In this document: positions 1 through 11,617 of the stretch, one piece after another | Numbering within the stretch: the stretch's first letter is position 1 | How the letters are laid out: every line of letters starts with the position of its first letter | DNA from: Tigriopus japonicus | Lineage: Eukaryota > Arthropoda > Copepoda > Harpacticoida > Harpacticidae | Length of the DNA: 64,000 nucleotides | NCBI GenBank assembly: GCA_010645155.1 | Contig: CM021321.1 | Span: 4,080,390-4,144,389 of the forward strand | Direction: 5' to 3' | Notes under the pieces: model-generated | What the model was told of the DNA's origin: nothing | The model's database searches: none | The model's input: the letters and a program-made list of their open reading frames with translations, nothing else | Position numbers and translations under genes: made by a program

Positions 1-1981
1 TCCTCTAATAAGGGACCCCAAAGCACAATGGACCGAATTGCCAGTTTACCGGATTCAAAGGCCATTGTTGATTTACTCAATCAGAATTCTTGCTGGAGTG
101 TGCTCTCAAAATGTTACCTTGAAGGACGCGCAGACGAAGAATTAGTAGCTGAAGCTTTGGAAGTGTTGGTTCAAGCTTGTGAGGAGAACGTATTCAAAGG
201 TTTGGATATCGTCATTCAAATCCGCGCCATGCGAATTATCTTGGAAAGCCTTAGCTCTATCACCAGCCCTCTAATCGAGCAATCCGTCTTTGTCTTGGGC
301 AATTCCCTTATTGAGGTATTATATTCTTTCTTCTAACATGGTTTGATGTGGTGCTCATTTCTTTGATTTGCTCCACAGCATCGGACGAAGCATTGCTGGG
401 AAGGACCAATGGCCGAGTATCAGTCCTTGATTCATATCTTGTTCCTCAAATCCGATTCTGAGCGGTTGTCCTCGATATTCAGTGCATTCCTTCGATTCAG
501 TCTCATTTGGCTCAAGGATCCAAAAGCATACTTTACTCAAGATACTCGCAAGCATCACCTCAAAGCCATCATTGTCATCTTGTCCATGGTTCGAGAAAGC
601 ACGAGGTTCCCTATTCAGGCTCAAGAAACTTTTCTACATCCGAAAGGTAAGCTCTTAATACTGTTATCATTTTTGAAGAAACCCTGTGCAACCAATATTT
701 AAAAGTAGGTTACTTGGATAAAAGTAAAATTTATGATAACTTATTTGCAGGTTTGGGCTACACTTTTATACCGCATTTGCTTAACCTTCTCTATGGATCC
801 GTCCATTCGAGCTCAAATATTGAAGATACTTTACTTCTGGAACTTTGTCAAGTTTATGTTTCTTGGATCTCGGCATACTTGAACCTTTGCTATGTGGGAG
901 AATCGCCCAAAATAACGGATATTTCAGCTTGCCAATCCCAGATTGCATCCCAGGTCAGCAAATCCATTACAATCCTGGCTGTCCTCATCGTCAAGAAATG
1001 CCTTCAATATCAAGGTAAGAAGATTTGTCTTCAAGAGCATCCTTATTTGTATTTGTATTTGTATTTGTATTTCGGGACTTGCATTTTGTACAATGGGGAA
1101 TTTAGTAACTGAATACTAGTTGCTCCCCTGCCCCTTGGACAGGTCTTATTAATTAATAAAAGAAAAAAATCATTAAAGTACTTGCTTTAGTGAGACTAGC
1201 TACTAAAAAAGAGACCACTTAAACTCCAATGATTTTAAGTTTAACACCAATGTTGCGAAACACAACATTTGATGGGTTTAATCTGCGTGTTAATGTTTCC
1301 CAATTATCATCTTGCCCAACGCTGCCATTTTTAGATTTATTTACAATTTTTGGATAATAACCCAAAACTAGACATTTTAAGCCTGTCTTTGCATTTTTTC
1401 ATTTAAAACAGTGTCTGTTTTCGTCCCATTTAAAATTTCTTTCATATCTATTTACTGTAAAATTGCCTAGTTTTACGCGTTTTTTTGCCTTTTCATTTAA
1501 AATTTTAAAGCTTTCATATCAAGTTCGTCGTTTTATTTGTCTAATTTTTGGGCTAGTCGTTGCATATTTTTTGTTTTTGCCACATGATTGAAGAAAAGAG
1601 GAAAAAAACTTCCGGTCTCGATGCAATATTTGTGACAGTTCTTTTCTGGTGAATATTATCGAAGCCTCTTTGTTGTCAACTCAGTCTTCTTAAAAAAATC
1701 CTCAAAGAATTTAGATTTGAATATCGAAACACTCATCACGACTCTTTTACAACATTTTAGAGACTGCCAGTCCACCTGCGAAATTATACAGCACGGCTAG
1801 ACGAGTGATCATTGCCCTTCATCAGGTGTGGTTGGTAGATTCAGGATTCATTGAAGCCTTGGATGGACACGCCAACGTTCAACGACAGTACATTTGGATG
1901 ACCAATCAATTTGCCAAGATTAAATCTTCCTTGAATTTTGGGAAGAATGACGGTAGGACCAAATGTGAAAAATGTCATTAG
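1..1981 (+). CDS. 3' part of an unidentified multi-exon helical protein gene
   Basis: Exons are 1-315, 379-646, 751-1014 and 1761-1981; each junction has GT-AG and the phase closes, giving 355 residues up to the TAG at 1979-1981. The frame is open at base 1, so the 5' part lies outside the window. The protein is rich in amphipathic helices with regular Leu/Ile spacing (for example LDIVIQIRAMRIILESL and LCQVYVSWISAYLNLCYVG) and resembles a HEAT/ARM-type helical-repeat protein, but I do not recognise the family. No membrane segment or zinc motif is evident. The last exon ends in a short polar tail, RTKCEKCH. The gene converges on the SNARE gene, with 191 bp between the two stop codons. Intron 3 (1015-1760) holds a short TTTGTA repeat. 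Confidence 0.7.
1043..1072. repeat. TTTGTA hexanucleotide microsatellite
   Basis: About five tandem copies of a TTTGTA-type unit lie just inside intron 3 of the first gene, close to its donor site. Confidence 0.8.
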
Positions 1982-2172
1982 TGATCAGAAATAACTGTGT
2001 TTCCTCTTATTATAGAACATATTCTAAGCGACTTGTCCGACCTTTCGGTGGATTCAGGGTTGGAGACCCCAATGGAACATTAGCTATGCCTTACAAATAT
2101 ATTTGTGATCAGTATGAACATGACAAAATAGGAAGAGCTGTTGTTTCTATCGAGGTAATACATAAGGAGATG

Positions 2173-3014
2173 TCAAGAAAGAAACTTCAAATACACAAGT
2201 CCAGCAAGAATCAAGACTTCAATCACGATTATCACAATTAAAACCAGTTTGTTTTGGATCACGCCAAAATAGATTCTTCGTAGAATGCGCTGACTACGAG
2301 AAAGCTCGTCATAAGTGTCGTAGATTCGGCCTCTTGTTCGTTCCAATTGTTCTCTTTGAACACCCAAATCCGAGATTATCTCGCCTCCAACGGCCTCGGT
2401 TTCAACGGCAACTTGTTGAGACCTATGGCATAGAATTAGTATCAAAAGTGATCCTACTTTACGAACTAAAAAATGATTGGGTCAAGTTACCTTTGAATAC
2501 TTTGGCTGGTTCTCTCAAGGATATTTGTTCCCTCGAGAACTTGTCGACGCAGACGCTCCTCTTCCGTAACCTCTGGCCAATCTGATCCATCTGTCTGACT
2601 TCGAGTATTGAAAGAGTCGCTAAAACTTGGCGTTTTCACTTCAACAAATCCCCTTAATTGGGCTTGTAATTTGGCCGTATCTTCTCGGTACTGCCGAACT
2701 TTGGTTAACATATCTCCTCTGAAATAAGCCAAAAAATCCAATGCCTTTTTGCTTTTGTAGCTAATTCTAATGATGACAAACCTGAATTGAATTGGGGCTA
2801 ATCGGGCTTCTTGTTCCATATCTTCAATGAGTTTGCGAGCTTCAACTAACGAGCTCCGGGTGCGCATGATCCAATGGCGAACTTCTTCTTGGGAACCAGC
2901 CTTGGAACTTTGAGATTTTTTGGAAATGATATTGAGTGATGATAGGATGCCCTCCAAAATGGTCTCCAAATCATCCTGGATGAGCTCAAACTTTTCCGAG
3001 GATGCCGGAGACAT
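2173..3014 (-). CDS. VTI1B: VTI1B-type vesicle SNARE (Qb-SNARE)
   Basis: Exons on the minus strand are 3014-2782, 2718-2491 and 2422-2173, giving 236 residues, close to the usual VTI1 length. The N-terminal three-helix part contains the family segment MEQEARLAPIQFRG. A SNARE helix follows (about residues 140-205) with LGVQREQLERTRGRI, which carries the ionic-layer Gln of Q-SNAREs. A single C-terminal membrane anchor (about 212-234, VLIVIIVIEVLILAGLVYLKF) ends the protein. VTI1 proteins sit on Golgi/endosomal vesicles and pair with syntaxins for endosomal and lysosomal fusion. The ending LILAGLVYLKF and the LERT motif fit VTI1B better than VTI1A. Intron 1 is only 63 bp, in frame and free of stops. 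The start codon is 190 bp downstream of the exchanger gene's stop, on the same strand. Confidence 0.93.
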
Positions 3015-3187
3015 AATTTTGGTTGACTCTAGATCTAGCTTTTGTTTCTTCTCTGTGATTCGTTGAAGCCAATGTTAACAAGAAGCTGTAACCAAAAGTC
3101 ATAGAATGCTTCAAGGTTGACGTTTTGTTTGTAAGTGTACAATCAGCTGACGCTTTGAGCGGAAGTTTAGAACAAGCGGGAAGAGGA

Positions 3188-3193
3188 TTTATT
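3188..3193 (-). promoter_or_regulatory. AATAAA poly(A) signal of the exchanger gene
   Basis: AATAAA on the minus strand lies about 10 bases after the TAA of the exchanger. It implies a very short 3' UTR, which fits the 190-bp gap to the next gene. Confidence 0.6.
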
Positions 3194-3203
3194 TGATAAA
3201 TCA

Positions 3204-5132
3204 TTAAATTGGACACTGAATAGCTCCATAGGTAAAAGCCAATGCAACGATGACGAAAAGAACATAAATAAGAATCAATATGATTCCAAAGATCTTGGTC
3301 ATTCGCCGTTTGAAAATGAGTACGGCTACCATTACCAAGATAAACACTAAAAAGAGGAGAACTAAAGAGCAGACCATGCCAAGGGATGACACTTTAATGA
3401 TTTCCGATCTAAAAATGGCAAAGAGCAACCAAGGCAAGGACATCCGCACGGTGATGTAGAATATATTGGAGCCCATTGACACAGAGAAAACCATGTCACC
3501 CCTTCCTTGACGGGCCACCATGATACTCGTCACAATATCCGGGATAGAAGTTCCAAAGGCCACAAAGGTCAAACCCATAATCTGTTGGGAGTAACTTTGA
3601 AATGAGTTTTCACTCTTAAGGGGAAGCATATATTTTTTTACCGGGTCTGGTATGACAAAAACTTGGCCAACAACCACACTCCACCATACCAACAAATAGG
3701 TAAATAAAGCAATCCACAGGATACTTCCAATGAATGTGACAAGGAAGAATTTACGTCCTAGGAGAGATATTGAATAAGTACCATAACATATGGGTCAGTG
3801 ATATTGATCTTACTACTGTGATGATAGGGGTCCGGTAGTGTAACATAAAGTGGTCCCATGACAGGAAGGGCGATCAGATAACCAAAGATGCTCAAGCAAC
3901 CTTGTCCATGAGGAAAACCCATTTGAATTGGTTCCGCATTTTCCTGGATAGAACCAGTAGAAAAAATTACCCTAGAGCGGGAAAAATATCGAGACACTCT
4001 TACCATTTGCCAAGATCTTGGAGCATCATAGGCATTACCTGCAAAAAGAATAAATAATCAGATCCAAGATCGTTCTTCTTTAACCATTATATTCATCCTT
4101 CCGAACCATTTTTCAATCTCGTTGACTCGAGTTCCAGTTGTTCAACATCTGTTATGGGCACAACAATTTCTCTGTCCTAAAAAATATGATAGGACTTCAA
4201 ACCATGCATCACCAAGCTTAAATATTTTGATTTCTTACTGTAGGGGACAATTTGAGGCATCTTCTAACTAGATCTTCCAGTTTGTCATTCATGGCCAAAA
4301 ATACAATGTAAATCCCATACCAAATCAAGAGAATTAGCGCCTCAAACCACTTTATTGTATTGTCCACAAAAAACATTGCCAATAACACCACTGAAATTGC
4401 GTAGAAGAGGTAATCCCTCATCAAAGGCCAACCTCTCAACCTGTTGGGAAAAGAAAAAAAAGAACACATTTTAATTATTTCGTTGTTTTGTTTGATAATA
4501 GTAATTATTTGTCCATACCGTAATGGCTCTGTTGTCACCAAAGCGCAGATTCCAATTATGAATGAGACCTTATAACAGGCTGCACCCACAATACTTCCAA
4601 TGTCCACTGTATTTTGGGAAAGGAATATGAACACAATGGCAAGGATGAGATCGGGCATGGATCGACCTCCGGCCAAAATGGTGGATCCAGTCAAATCCGG
4701 ACTTAAATGAAGCTTTTGGGAGAGGAAATAAGGCAAGGTTAGCCTGGAAAATTGTCGCATTTCAGAGAAAAATATATGATGGAAATCCTTTTGTTTTTTA
4801 AGTTTGGCCACAAATGTTACTATTGTAAGGATGTTAAAAGTAACTTCTGTAATGGGTTTTGGCTATATTTTACAAAAAGCTTTTTCCCCAAACATCAACT
4901 ACGATTTGTTCGATCGTTGGATAACAATCCCAACTAAGTCAAGGTAAATAATATTACAAACCTTTTCAGACAAAACCATAACTGAGGGGAAAAAGAATTT
5001 TGCCGTCACCAAGACCAGAGCATAACAAAGGTACACCATTCCGATTATGTAAAGAATAACAGCACCATTTTTTAGTTGTTCCCAAGTGAAAAGACTTGGA
5101 GGAAACAGTTCCACATCTTCGGTCGAATTCAT
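3204..5132 (-). CDS. K+-dependent Na+/Ca2+ exchanger (SLC24 family)
   Basis: Eight exons join with closed phase: 5132-4962, 4712-4519, 4440-4239, 4176-4107, 4038-4004, 3943-3814, 3757-3642 and 3581-3204 (431 residues). Both ion-binding repeats are visible. Alpha-1 is at about residues 58-110 (LHLSPDLTGSTILAGGRSMPD) and alpha-2 at about 307-345 (IMGLTFVAFGTSIPD, GSNIFYI). The family stretch with TFIGSILWIA and LVWWSVVVGQVFVIPDP precedes alpha-2. Known members exchange Na+ for Ca2+ plus K+ across plasma or organelle membranes. The cytosolic loop is short. Alpha-1 carries Ser-Met-Pro-Asp where the family normally has Ser-Ala-Pro-Glu, so ion selectivity may differ. The first exon opens at an acceptor (exon edge 5156) and is in frame upstream of the Met, so an upstream signal-peptide exon is possible. 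Exon 4's donor (GTTCGG) is the weakest junction. Confidence 0.9.
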
Positions 5133-5183
5133 TTTGATCGATTCCCCCTCAAAAGTCTGAAAAGTAAAAAAAAGTTCACGCAA

Positions 5184-5784
5184 GAACCAGGGATCGAATG
5201 ATCATTTGAATACATCAAAATATTAGTTCTTGAAAAACTGACATGCACTTGTGGAGTAAAAAGGGAATTTACAAGTTCTAAAAACGTATATTTGAATAAA
5301 ACATACTATTGGGATTTATCTTTACTTGCAAACGATCGTTTTTCGGAAAACATGACGACTTTGTCGCTGTTTTATGGACATGAGATAAGGGAACCGCAAG
5401 GTGTGTCTGTGTACTCTATGTACTTTTTGCTCCAAATATGTTTGTGAAGTACCTATGTAGCTAGACAAACATATTTTCAAGCAAAAACAATGCGAGACGT
5501 TTTGAAAGAGACCTCTGGAACCCAAGATATTACTTAAGATATTACCAGATAATCTTTGTGACTTTGCAACTAGTTTAAAAGGAAAACTATGTAGACCAAA
5601 ATGAACCAATATCGCTATGTTCATTAAATGCACACAATTGGGTATTTTTTTCAAATTCAAATCTAGATGTTTGAAGCAACGTTCACAATGACCTGTTAGA
5701 TTCCAAGTATTTATTCCAGGGTTGGCGTTAAGCGTGGAAAGAAGACTGTAGCAGTACATTATCAATACAGCGTGATTTTTCTTG
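5184..5784. other. Gene-free flank
   Basis: AT-rich sequence upstream of the exchanger. I see no supported coding exon; a 5' exon of the exchanger could lie here but cannot be pinned down. Confidence 0.4.
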
Positions 5785-5792
5785 GTGATGTC

Positions 5793-7106
5793 TAGAGGCC
5801 GGGAAAAAATGTTGGAAAAACGTCCAAAAAATGTCATTAAAATGTCAGGATAAAGGGCAAAAAATGTTGAAATATAGGGCAAAAAGGGCAAAAAATTTTG
5901 AAATTTAGGGCAAAAAATGTAGTACAATACGCAAAAAATAACTGTTTTATTGCTTTGACGCACCTCAGTTTTGACCAATTTCTGAGATCAGCAAGCATCA
6001 TTGTAAAAATTTAATGGCTGGAAAAGGACTGCTATCTTACGCTGCAACTTTGCTGTGAAGTGATGTTTGCTATCAAACACCTTTTTCTATCGTATTTGGC
6101 AATTCTGTTCAAATTCACTGCAGAACTGCACCGTTTTAAGGGCCTTCTTGGGCTAGGCGTCAGTTGAAGTTCGGCCGTCCTGTGGTGAGAGGTTCTTCCT
6201 TGAGAAGACTACTTAATACAGTGAGACCAGACATCTGAAGGAAATAATGCCATCAAAACAGTTTATGTTTTAGGTGAGATAGCACATTCAGACTCTTTGA
6301 AAGGCAATAGATATTATTATTATTACTCATTTATTGCGATGTCTTTTATCATCAACATGGTTTCGAAACATTACAAAAGTAAAGCGTATGGTATGGATGT
6401 GCCAAATCACCACAGATCAAACATATGCAATCATCAGTAGGAATGGGATGGAATTCTTTCCTACTGCAATTAACATGGTGTTCAGCGTCAAGTATTTCCC
6501 GAAATATTAGCCTTCGGTGCCTCGGGTACACTGAAATCAGAGGAAGAACGCGGCTTCGCCAGAAGTATGAAGGAATATCAGAAAAAAGAGTGATTGAGGG
6601 CGGTTTGGGAAGGTCGTTGAAAAGGGTGAGCTGAACTCCCTTGAAATAGATATTAAACTCTGAGTAAATAATGGCAACAGTGCCAACAAGAAACATACTT
6701 TACTCTACTCATAGCTATTTACCCACGTAAAATAATCACGGAAACAGGGGTCACAAAGTTTCTGATTTGAACTTTTTCACAACTTTTTGACAAAAAGAAA
6801 CTTAAAGGGCACTTTTCCCCCTTTCCAAAGATTTGAAATAAATTGGCATTGTAAAATGTGAAGTTGAAGAATGACAATTTTAGCAGGAAATTTTGGCGGG
6901 AAATTTCAAGCCTTCATTCATTTGATTAATTGGTCCTTCAGAACCGGTTTGGGATGACATTTTTGAGCAAAAATTACAAAAAATGTTAAAAAAATGTTGA
7001 AAATTTCCAAAAAATGTCAAATAAAATTAAAATGTTATATTCACGTAATATTGGCAAAAAATGTAAAAAATATTTTTAATGTAAAAAAAATTTTTCCCGG
7101 GCTCTA
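5793..7106. mobile_element. Non-autonomous hAT-like element, 1314 bp
   Basis: The ends are TAGAGGCCGGGAAAAA and, read inward from the right, TAGAGCCCGGGAAAAA (one mismatch). A perfect 8-bp duplication GTGATGTC flanks them (5785-5792 and 7107-7114). The TAGAG start and 8-bp duplication are typical of hAT transposons. Both subterminal zones repeat AAAAAATGT-like units, as expected for transposase-binding repeats. No transposase frame is seen. The middle holds a short minus-strand frame that may come from another element. Confidence 0.88.
6352..6696 (-). pseudogene. Possible non-LTR retrotransposon remnant inside the hAT-like element
   Basis: A 114-residue open frame ends in CLICGDLAHPYHTLYFC, a Cys/His arrangement like the C-terminal knuckle of some LINE reverse-transcriptase proteins, preceded by a basic stretch. 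This rests on the Cys/His spacing alone. No reverse transcriptase core is visible. Confidence 0.25.
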
Positions 7107-7114
7107 GTGATGTC

Positions 7115-8435
7115 TATTGTTAACATGAAGTCACCACTTGTTGACCAGGTTTATCTATTATGGAAAGACAAATTGTTTTGAAATTGATCCAATATTTACC
7201 AAAATTTAGCAATCTTTGTCAAATTTGGCATCCCATATCATTTGTTGCTTGTTGTGACTGTTAAGGTCGGGAAATAAGGAAAGTTGTGCAAAAATCAGAC
7301 GATTTATAAAATCTTCATTTTATTACGATCTCCTTTGGCTTTTGGTAATCAAATTCCTAGTCAAAAGGTTACAAGGTTTCTCAAGGTACAAATACCTCAT
7401 TGACACCGGTCATTATTTTACAAATCAAAAAGGCTATCACTAGCACTCTAGTTATCATGGCATGAATAAATGTTTTTATAACAAGGTCTAATGTGGCATT
7501 CTGAGATATTTTCTTCACTGAAATGATGGTATGCCATGGCAAAAGATTTGTTGCTTATTCAGACTTGTGTCAGTTTCTTTGCCTTCCATTTTAAATAGCA
7601 CTACTCAACTCATTGTTTTGGTTTAAAAAACTCTTCATTGAACCTACATCATTAGTTCTGCAGCCTACCTAATGAGTTTTAATAACACTCTTAAATAACA
7701 ACTCCACTTAGGTATTTGGTCCACACATTCATCACTTTTCAATTCACTTTTTTTATGAAAAATATTAGTCAAATTTAACTCTACAGAACACAACATGATT
7801 AATCTATGAATTTAGGATATTTTATTGTGTTTGCTGGGATTTTGCTAGGTAAGCCTAAAAGATATGGAAAGTAAAGATTTGGTTGATATATACCACATAA
7901 TTACATACTATTATTGTTGTTGGGTGAAAGATGTTTGCTACCAAACAAACTCCTTTTCATCAATCAGCCAACTGCCAGATGACAGCAAATCTATTTGATG
8001 CAATGTAATAATTCACCTTGTTCCGATGACAATTGCTTGACATTCAACTAAACTCAAAGACGTGGCCAAGGGCTGGTGTATTTAATTTTCAATGTCACGT
8101 AATTCCTCCTAATTTATAAAAAGTTCATATAAGGTTGAAATTACTTACCCTTCAAAATATGCCGTACTTCGTTGTTGGGAGCTCCTTTCCTTCTTGCCTG
8201 GCTTAGTCATTTCAAAATAGATTTTGGCTGGTTTGTTGTCCAAATAAGTTTTCATATGACCTCATTGCCAACCCTGATTTGAAAAGATAGGAAAGCATTT
8301 GTACCTGTCATGCGTGTTTTTTGTTCCTACAATTTGGGTCCTGCGCTAACAATTTCGAAACCCATTCAAATGAATGTTTCAATTGTTGGGTATGGTTATG
8401 AACATTTATTTCTGACTTGTATCATGAAACTCTCT
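7115..8435. other. Gene-free AT-rich stretch
   Basis: I see no supported exon, RNA gene or terminal-repeat element here. It probably includes the 3' flank of the innexin gene. Confidence 0.4.
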
Positions 8436-9890
8436 CTATGGCGCAGATGGTCTTTGGGCGTGTGTTGCTGCTAAATGAGAGACAAAGTCCTGAAATGTCA
8501 AGGCATCAATGTTGTTACTCAAAATGTTGAGTAGATACCAATGCCCGTAGTTTCCCGAGAAACACACCATATGTAAATTCTTATTCACATTTGACAATCC
8601 AGCCAACCCCATAAGGGAAGTTAATCTAGCACCCTGAAAACTGATTAACACCACCCGATAAACCATTGAGATCAACGTGATGATTGTCAAAACTAGAAAC
8701 CACACAATCAAAGGTTTGGCGATTTTTTCCGTGGCAAAGTTTTGTGACAACATGCACAATGGTTTATAAGTTTGAATATCACCGGATGGTCCATAATTGC
8801 GGAATTGGCAGATTCCATACTTTGGGAAAACCAAATCCCAAGGATATTCCAGACGGTCCAATTTGGAATCACTTAAAAGGGCTTCAAGTAGACCAATGTG
8901 GTAACGTCCAAAAGTGCTTTTCAGTAGGACAATGCTCAAAACAAAATGGCATATAACGTTGCAGAACACGCAGATCTCGCAAAAAATAAATCTTTTAGCC
9001 AACCGCCCAAAGAATGGATTCAAGTTGTGATACACTTTTGATAGTGAGCTTAAACGTTTTTCAAGCTCCTTATCCTCTTGACAAGGATCGCTGTATTGTT
9101 GAAGAAGTTTGACCAACCAATTGACTTTCTTTGCATGCCAAACCAATCCCGGAAGAGCAAACATAGCGGAACTAGTCACGAACATCCACGGAATATGGCA
9201 GTAATTTCTAAAAAGCACCCAAAACGGAACATTATTCCAAACGTCTTAAAAACTAATAATATTTTCTTACTTGTAGAAAACTTTCTCATGGATCCTTGGA
9301 TCATAATCCAGAATACCAAAATGGGGAGCGTACTCAAAGGCATCAAATTGTCGTTTGTTCCTTAAGATAACGATGCCTCTGGCCCAACAATGGGCATTTA
9401 TGAATTCCTCATCAACCCCTTCCAATTGACAACTAATGGGTTTGCCGAAATACTGAGATGCGCCAATAAATATGCCCGCCACGAAAAGAGCTCCAGCCGT
9501 GAACTGAGTGTGAATTCGGAACAGGGTGTGTTCCAAAGTGATCGAATGGGGTCCGTAAACGTCCCAACCTCGAAGGACTTCCTTGATCAGATCTGTCATC
9601 TTCCACGTGAATTTGAAGACTGCTTGAATGTCTAGGTTTTCGTTTCCTCGTGGGATTACAGTTGACCCAAGGGAGGGGAAGGGGATGGGGGTTGTAAACT
9701 TCGTCATGTGAAGATTCCAGAAACGCTCAAGCTTCCTGACAGATCCAGCTGAAGAAGAATACCCTTGTAACATGAGTTGGTTGTTGAGCGGGTCAGTTCT
9801 GTTGTCTGCAAAATGTCCATCATGCTCTTTAGTAAAGTCATAAAAGTTCTGAACATACGAAAAACGCCTTGAAGGCATTTTTACAGGCAA
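8436..9890 (-). CDS. Innexin gap-junction protein
   Basis: Two exons, 9890-9271 and 9207-8436, join in phase for 463 residues. Four membrane segments are visible: TAGALFVAGIFIGASQYF, then one starting IPWMFVTSSAMFALPG, one around CNVICHFVLSIVLL and one starting KPLIVWFLVLTIITLISMVY. The first extracellular loop has GKPISC and NAHCW; the second has FPKYGICQF and PLCMLSQN, the paired cysteines of innexins. Innexins form hexameric channels between invertebrate cells. The canonical family start would be the internal Met at 9599-9597 (MTDLIKEVLRGWDVYG), which gives about 366 residues, a normal length. The frame stays open another 97 residues upstream with no similarity I recognise, so either the longer start is used or those codons are 5' leader. 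Confidence 0.92.
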
Positions 9891-10123
9891 GATTGTTCAA
9901 AATATTGTTCAATATGGTAATTTTGGGCTGCCTTCATCTGAGAGTTATTATTTTTGACACAAGCTTGAGATAAGCGGATTCAAAATTCCTAAGAAGATGA
10001 TAGCTAATGATATTTTAATCGCCGGATTTTGGGTTCTCATCAACTTTGCCAATGTTTGATTTTTTTCTCCCTAAACTAGTTCTTTCATTTTTTTTTCTCT
10101 TAGATATTTCCATCTTTTTTCAT

Positions 10124-10192
10124 CACTGTCGGGGTTAAACGAAAGTTGTAACAACGCTCTCAAAGAAGGCCACTCTAGCAGTTACATAAGTT
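10124..10192. repeat. Direct repeat, copy A (about 69 bp)
   Basis: It shares GTCGGGGTTAAACG and most of the following 50 bases (CTCTCAAAGAAG, CACTCTAGCA-like) with 10808-10876 in the same orientation. The family is unknown. Confidence 0.7.
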
Positions 10193-10807
10193 TTCAAATC
10201 ATCTATAAAAGAATCCAATTAAAACTTGAAAATTCGTCACTAGACAAGGGCGATGCCTCTTGGTTTTTGAGCTTTCATCTCTTTGAACATGCTGAAAAAA
10301 TCGCGTCTAATATCTCCAAGTTGATTGCTCTTCATTTTTCAAGTTCAGTTGCTAATGTGCTAGAGAATCAATAAGTTATTGTATATTTCTTGAAAACAGA
10401 AACAGTACGTAAGTACTCTAAGTCCGATCTTGAGATCGATCTTTGCGACTAAAAAATTAACCTCTGGTCTAAAATAAAAGCAGAACGTTCCCTGGCATAA
10501 TCTGGTGCAATTTGAAATTTTAAGGGATTGATAATTTATTATCTCTTTAATAGACACTAATAAAATTTTGCTTCAATTCATAGCAAAAGACCCTTTGGAT
10601 GTATATTAATATGATTTAGAAAACATGTCAAATTTAGGGATTTTAAGGGGTTAAATATTGTTATCTGTTCTAATTTAAAATGTAGGTACACTCTCACATA
10701 ATATCTTCATTACGACATTCTAACATTGAAAAATGTTATTAGAAATCTTGGCATCGGAGCAACCACGTTCAGTCAATATTACATATTTCATTTCAATATT
10801 TTTTAAA

Positions 10808-10876
10808 CAGTGTCGGGGTTAAACGGAAGTTGAAACAACACTCTCAAAGAAGACTACTCTAGCACCTACACAAGTT
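10808..10876. repeat. Direct repeat, copy B (about 69 bp)
   Basis: Second copy of the 10124 segment. It begins CAGTGTCGGGGTTAAACGG, which looks like a transposon terminus, but no inverted partner was found nearby. Confidence 0.7.
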
Positions 10877-11617
10877 GGAAATGTCAAAAGGTATTAGGAT
10901 AAAACAACATCAAATATTAAGTACGTTAAGTATCTAAGGATTTTACAGTAGTAGACCTAATCTATCTTTTAGATTAGAAGTTTGGGTAAGAACTATAAAA
11001 CAGATGCCTTTAAAAGTTAGAAAAAGTATCTAAATCTCAATGTAAAACAAATGAAGAAAACTTTAATTTGTCCAATGATTTCAGAAACTACAACATCTGT
11101 TCAATTTCCTAAAATCATGAAGACGTTTTCAAACTATAAAAAATTTTGATATCCAATCAAACAATTCTGCTCCTTAGCTCGTGAAAAGTCCAGAAATGGA
11201 AATGGGATAAAAAATTCCTGATTCCTTTCCAATTTGAATTCCAAAATATCCAAATTTGCTTCAACATAAAACAACCATCCTAAATGAAATTTCTAACAAC
11301 CCTTCTGCACGGTACAGACAGCTCACGCCTACTATGCATTAAGTTTCGACAGAAAATATCTATCAAGTAATTATTCATATTTCAAACGATGAGATATTTG
11401 AAATTAGTGAAACATAGAGGAGTTTATGGAATTGTATCTGATTTATAACTGAAGCTAGTATGGTGCATGATGAATATTTCAAAATCGGATGAAATAATTT
11501 TACTATTACAAAGATGACATGTTTTCTGAATGAATCCACCTGTCTCAGCCAGGATATTGTAGTTGAAGGCATAGATACTCAATAACGAAATTTGGGTATC
11601 GATAGTTAGAGGGACTT

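Larger units (their letters stand above)
9891..11617. other. Intergenic stretch with a duplicated 69-bp segment
   Basis: No coding exon is supported. The only structure I see is the direct repeat listed separately. The stop of ATG4 is at its right edge. Confidence 0.4.
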
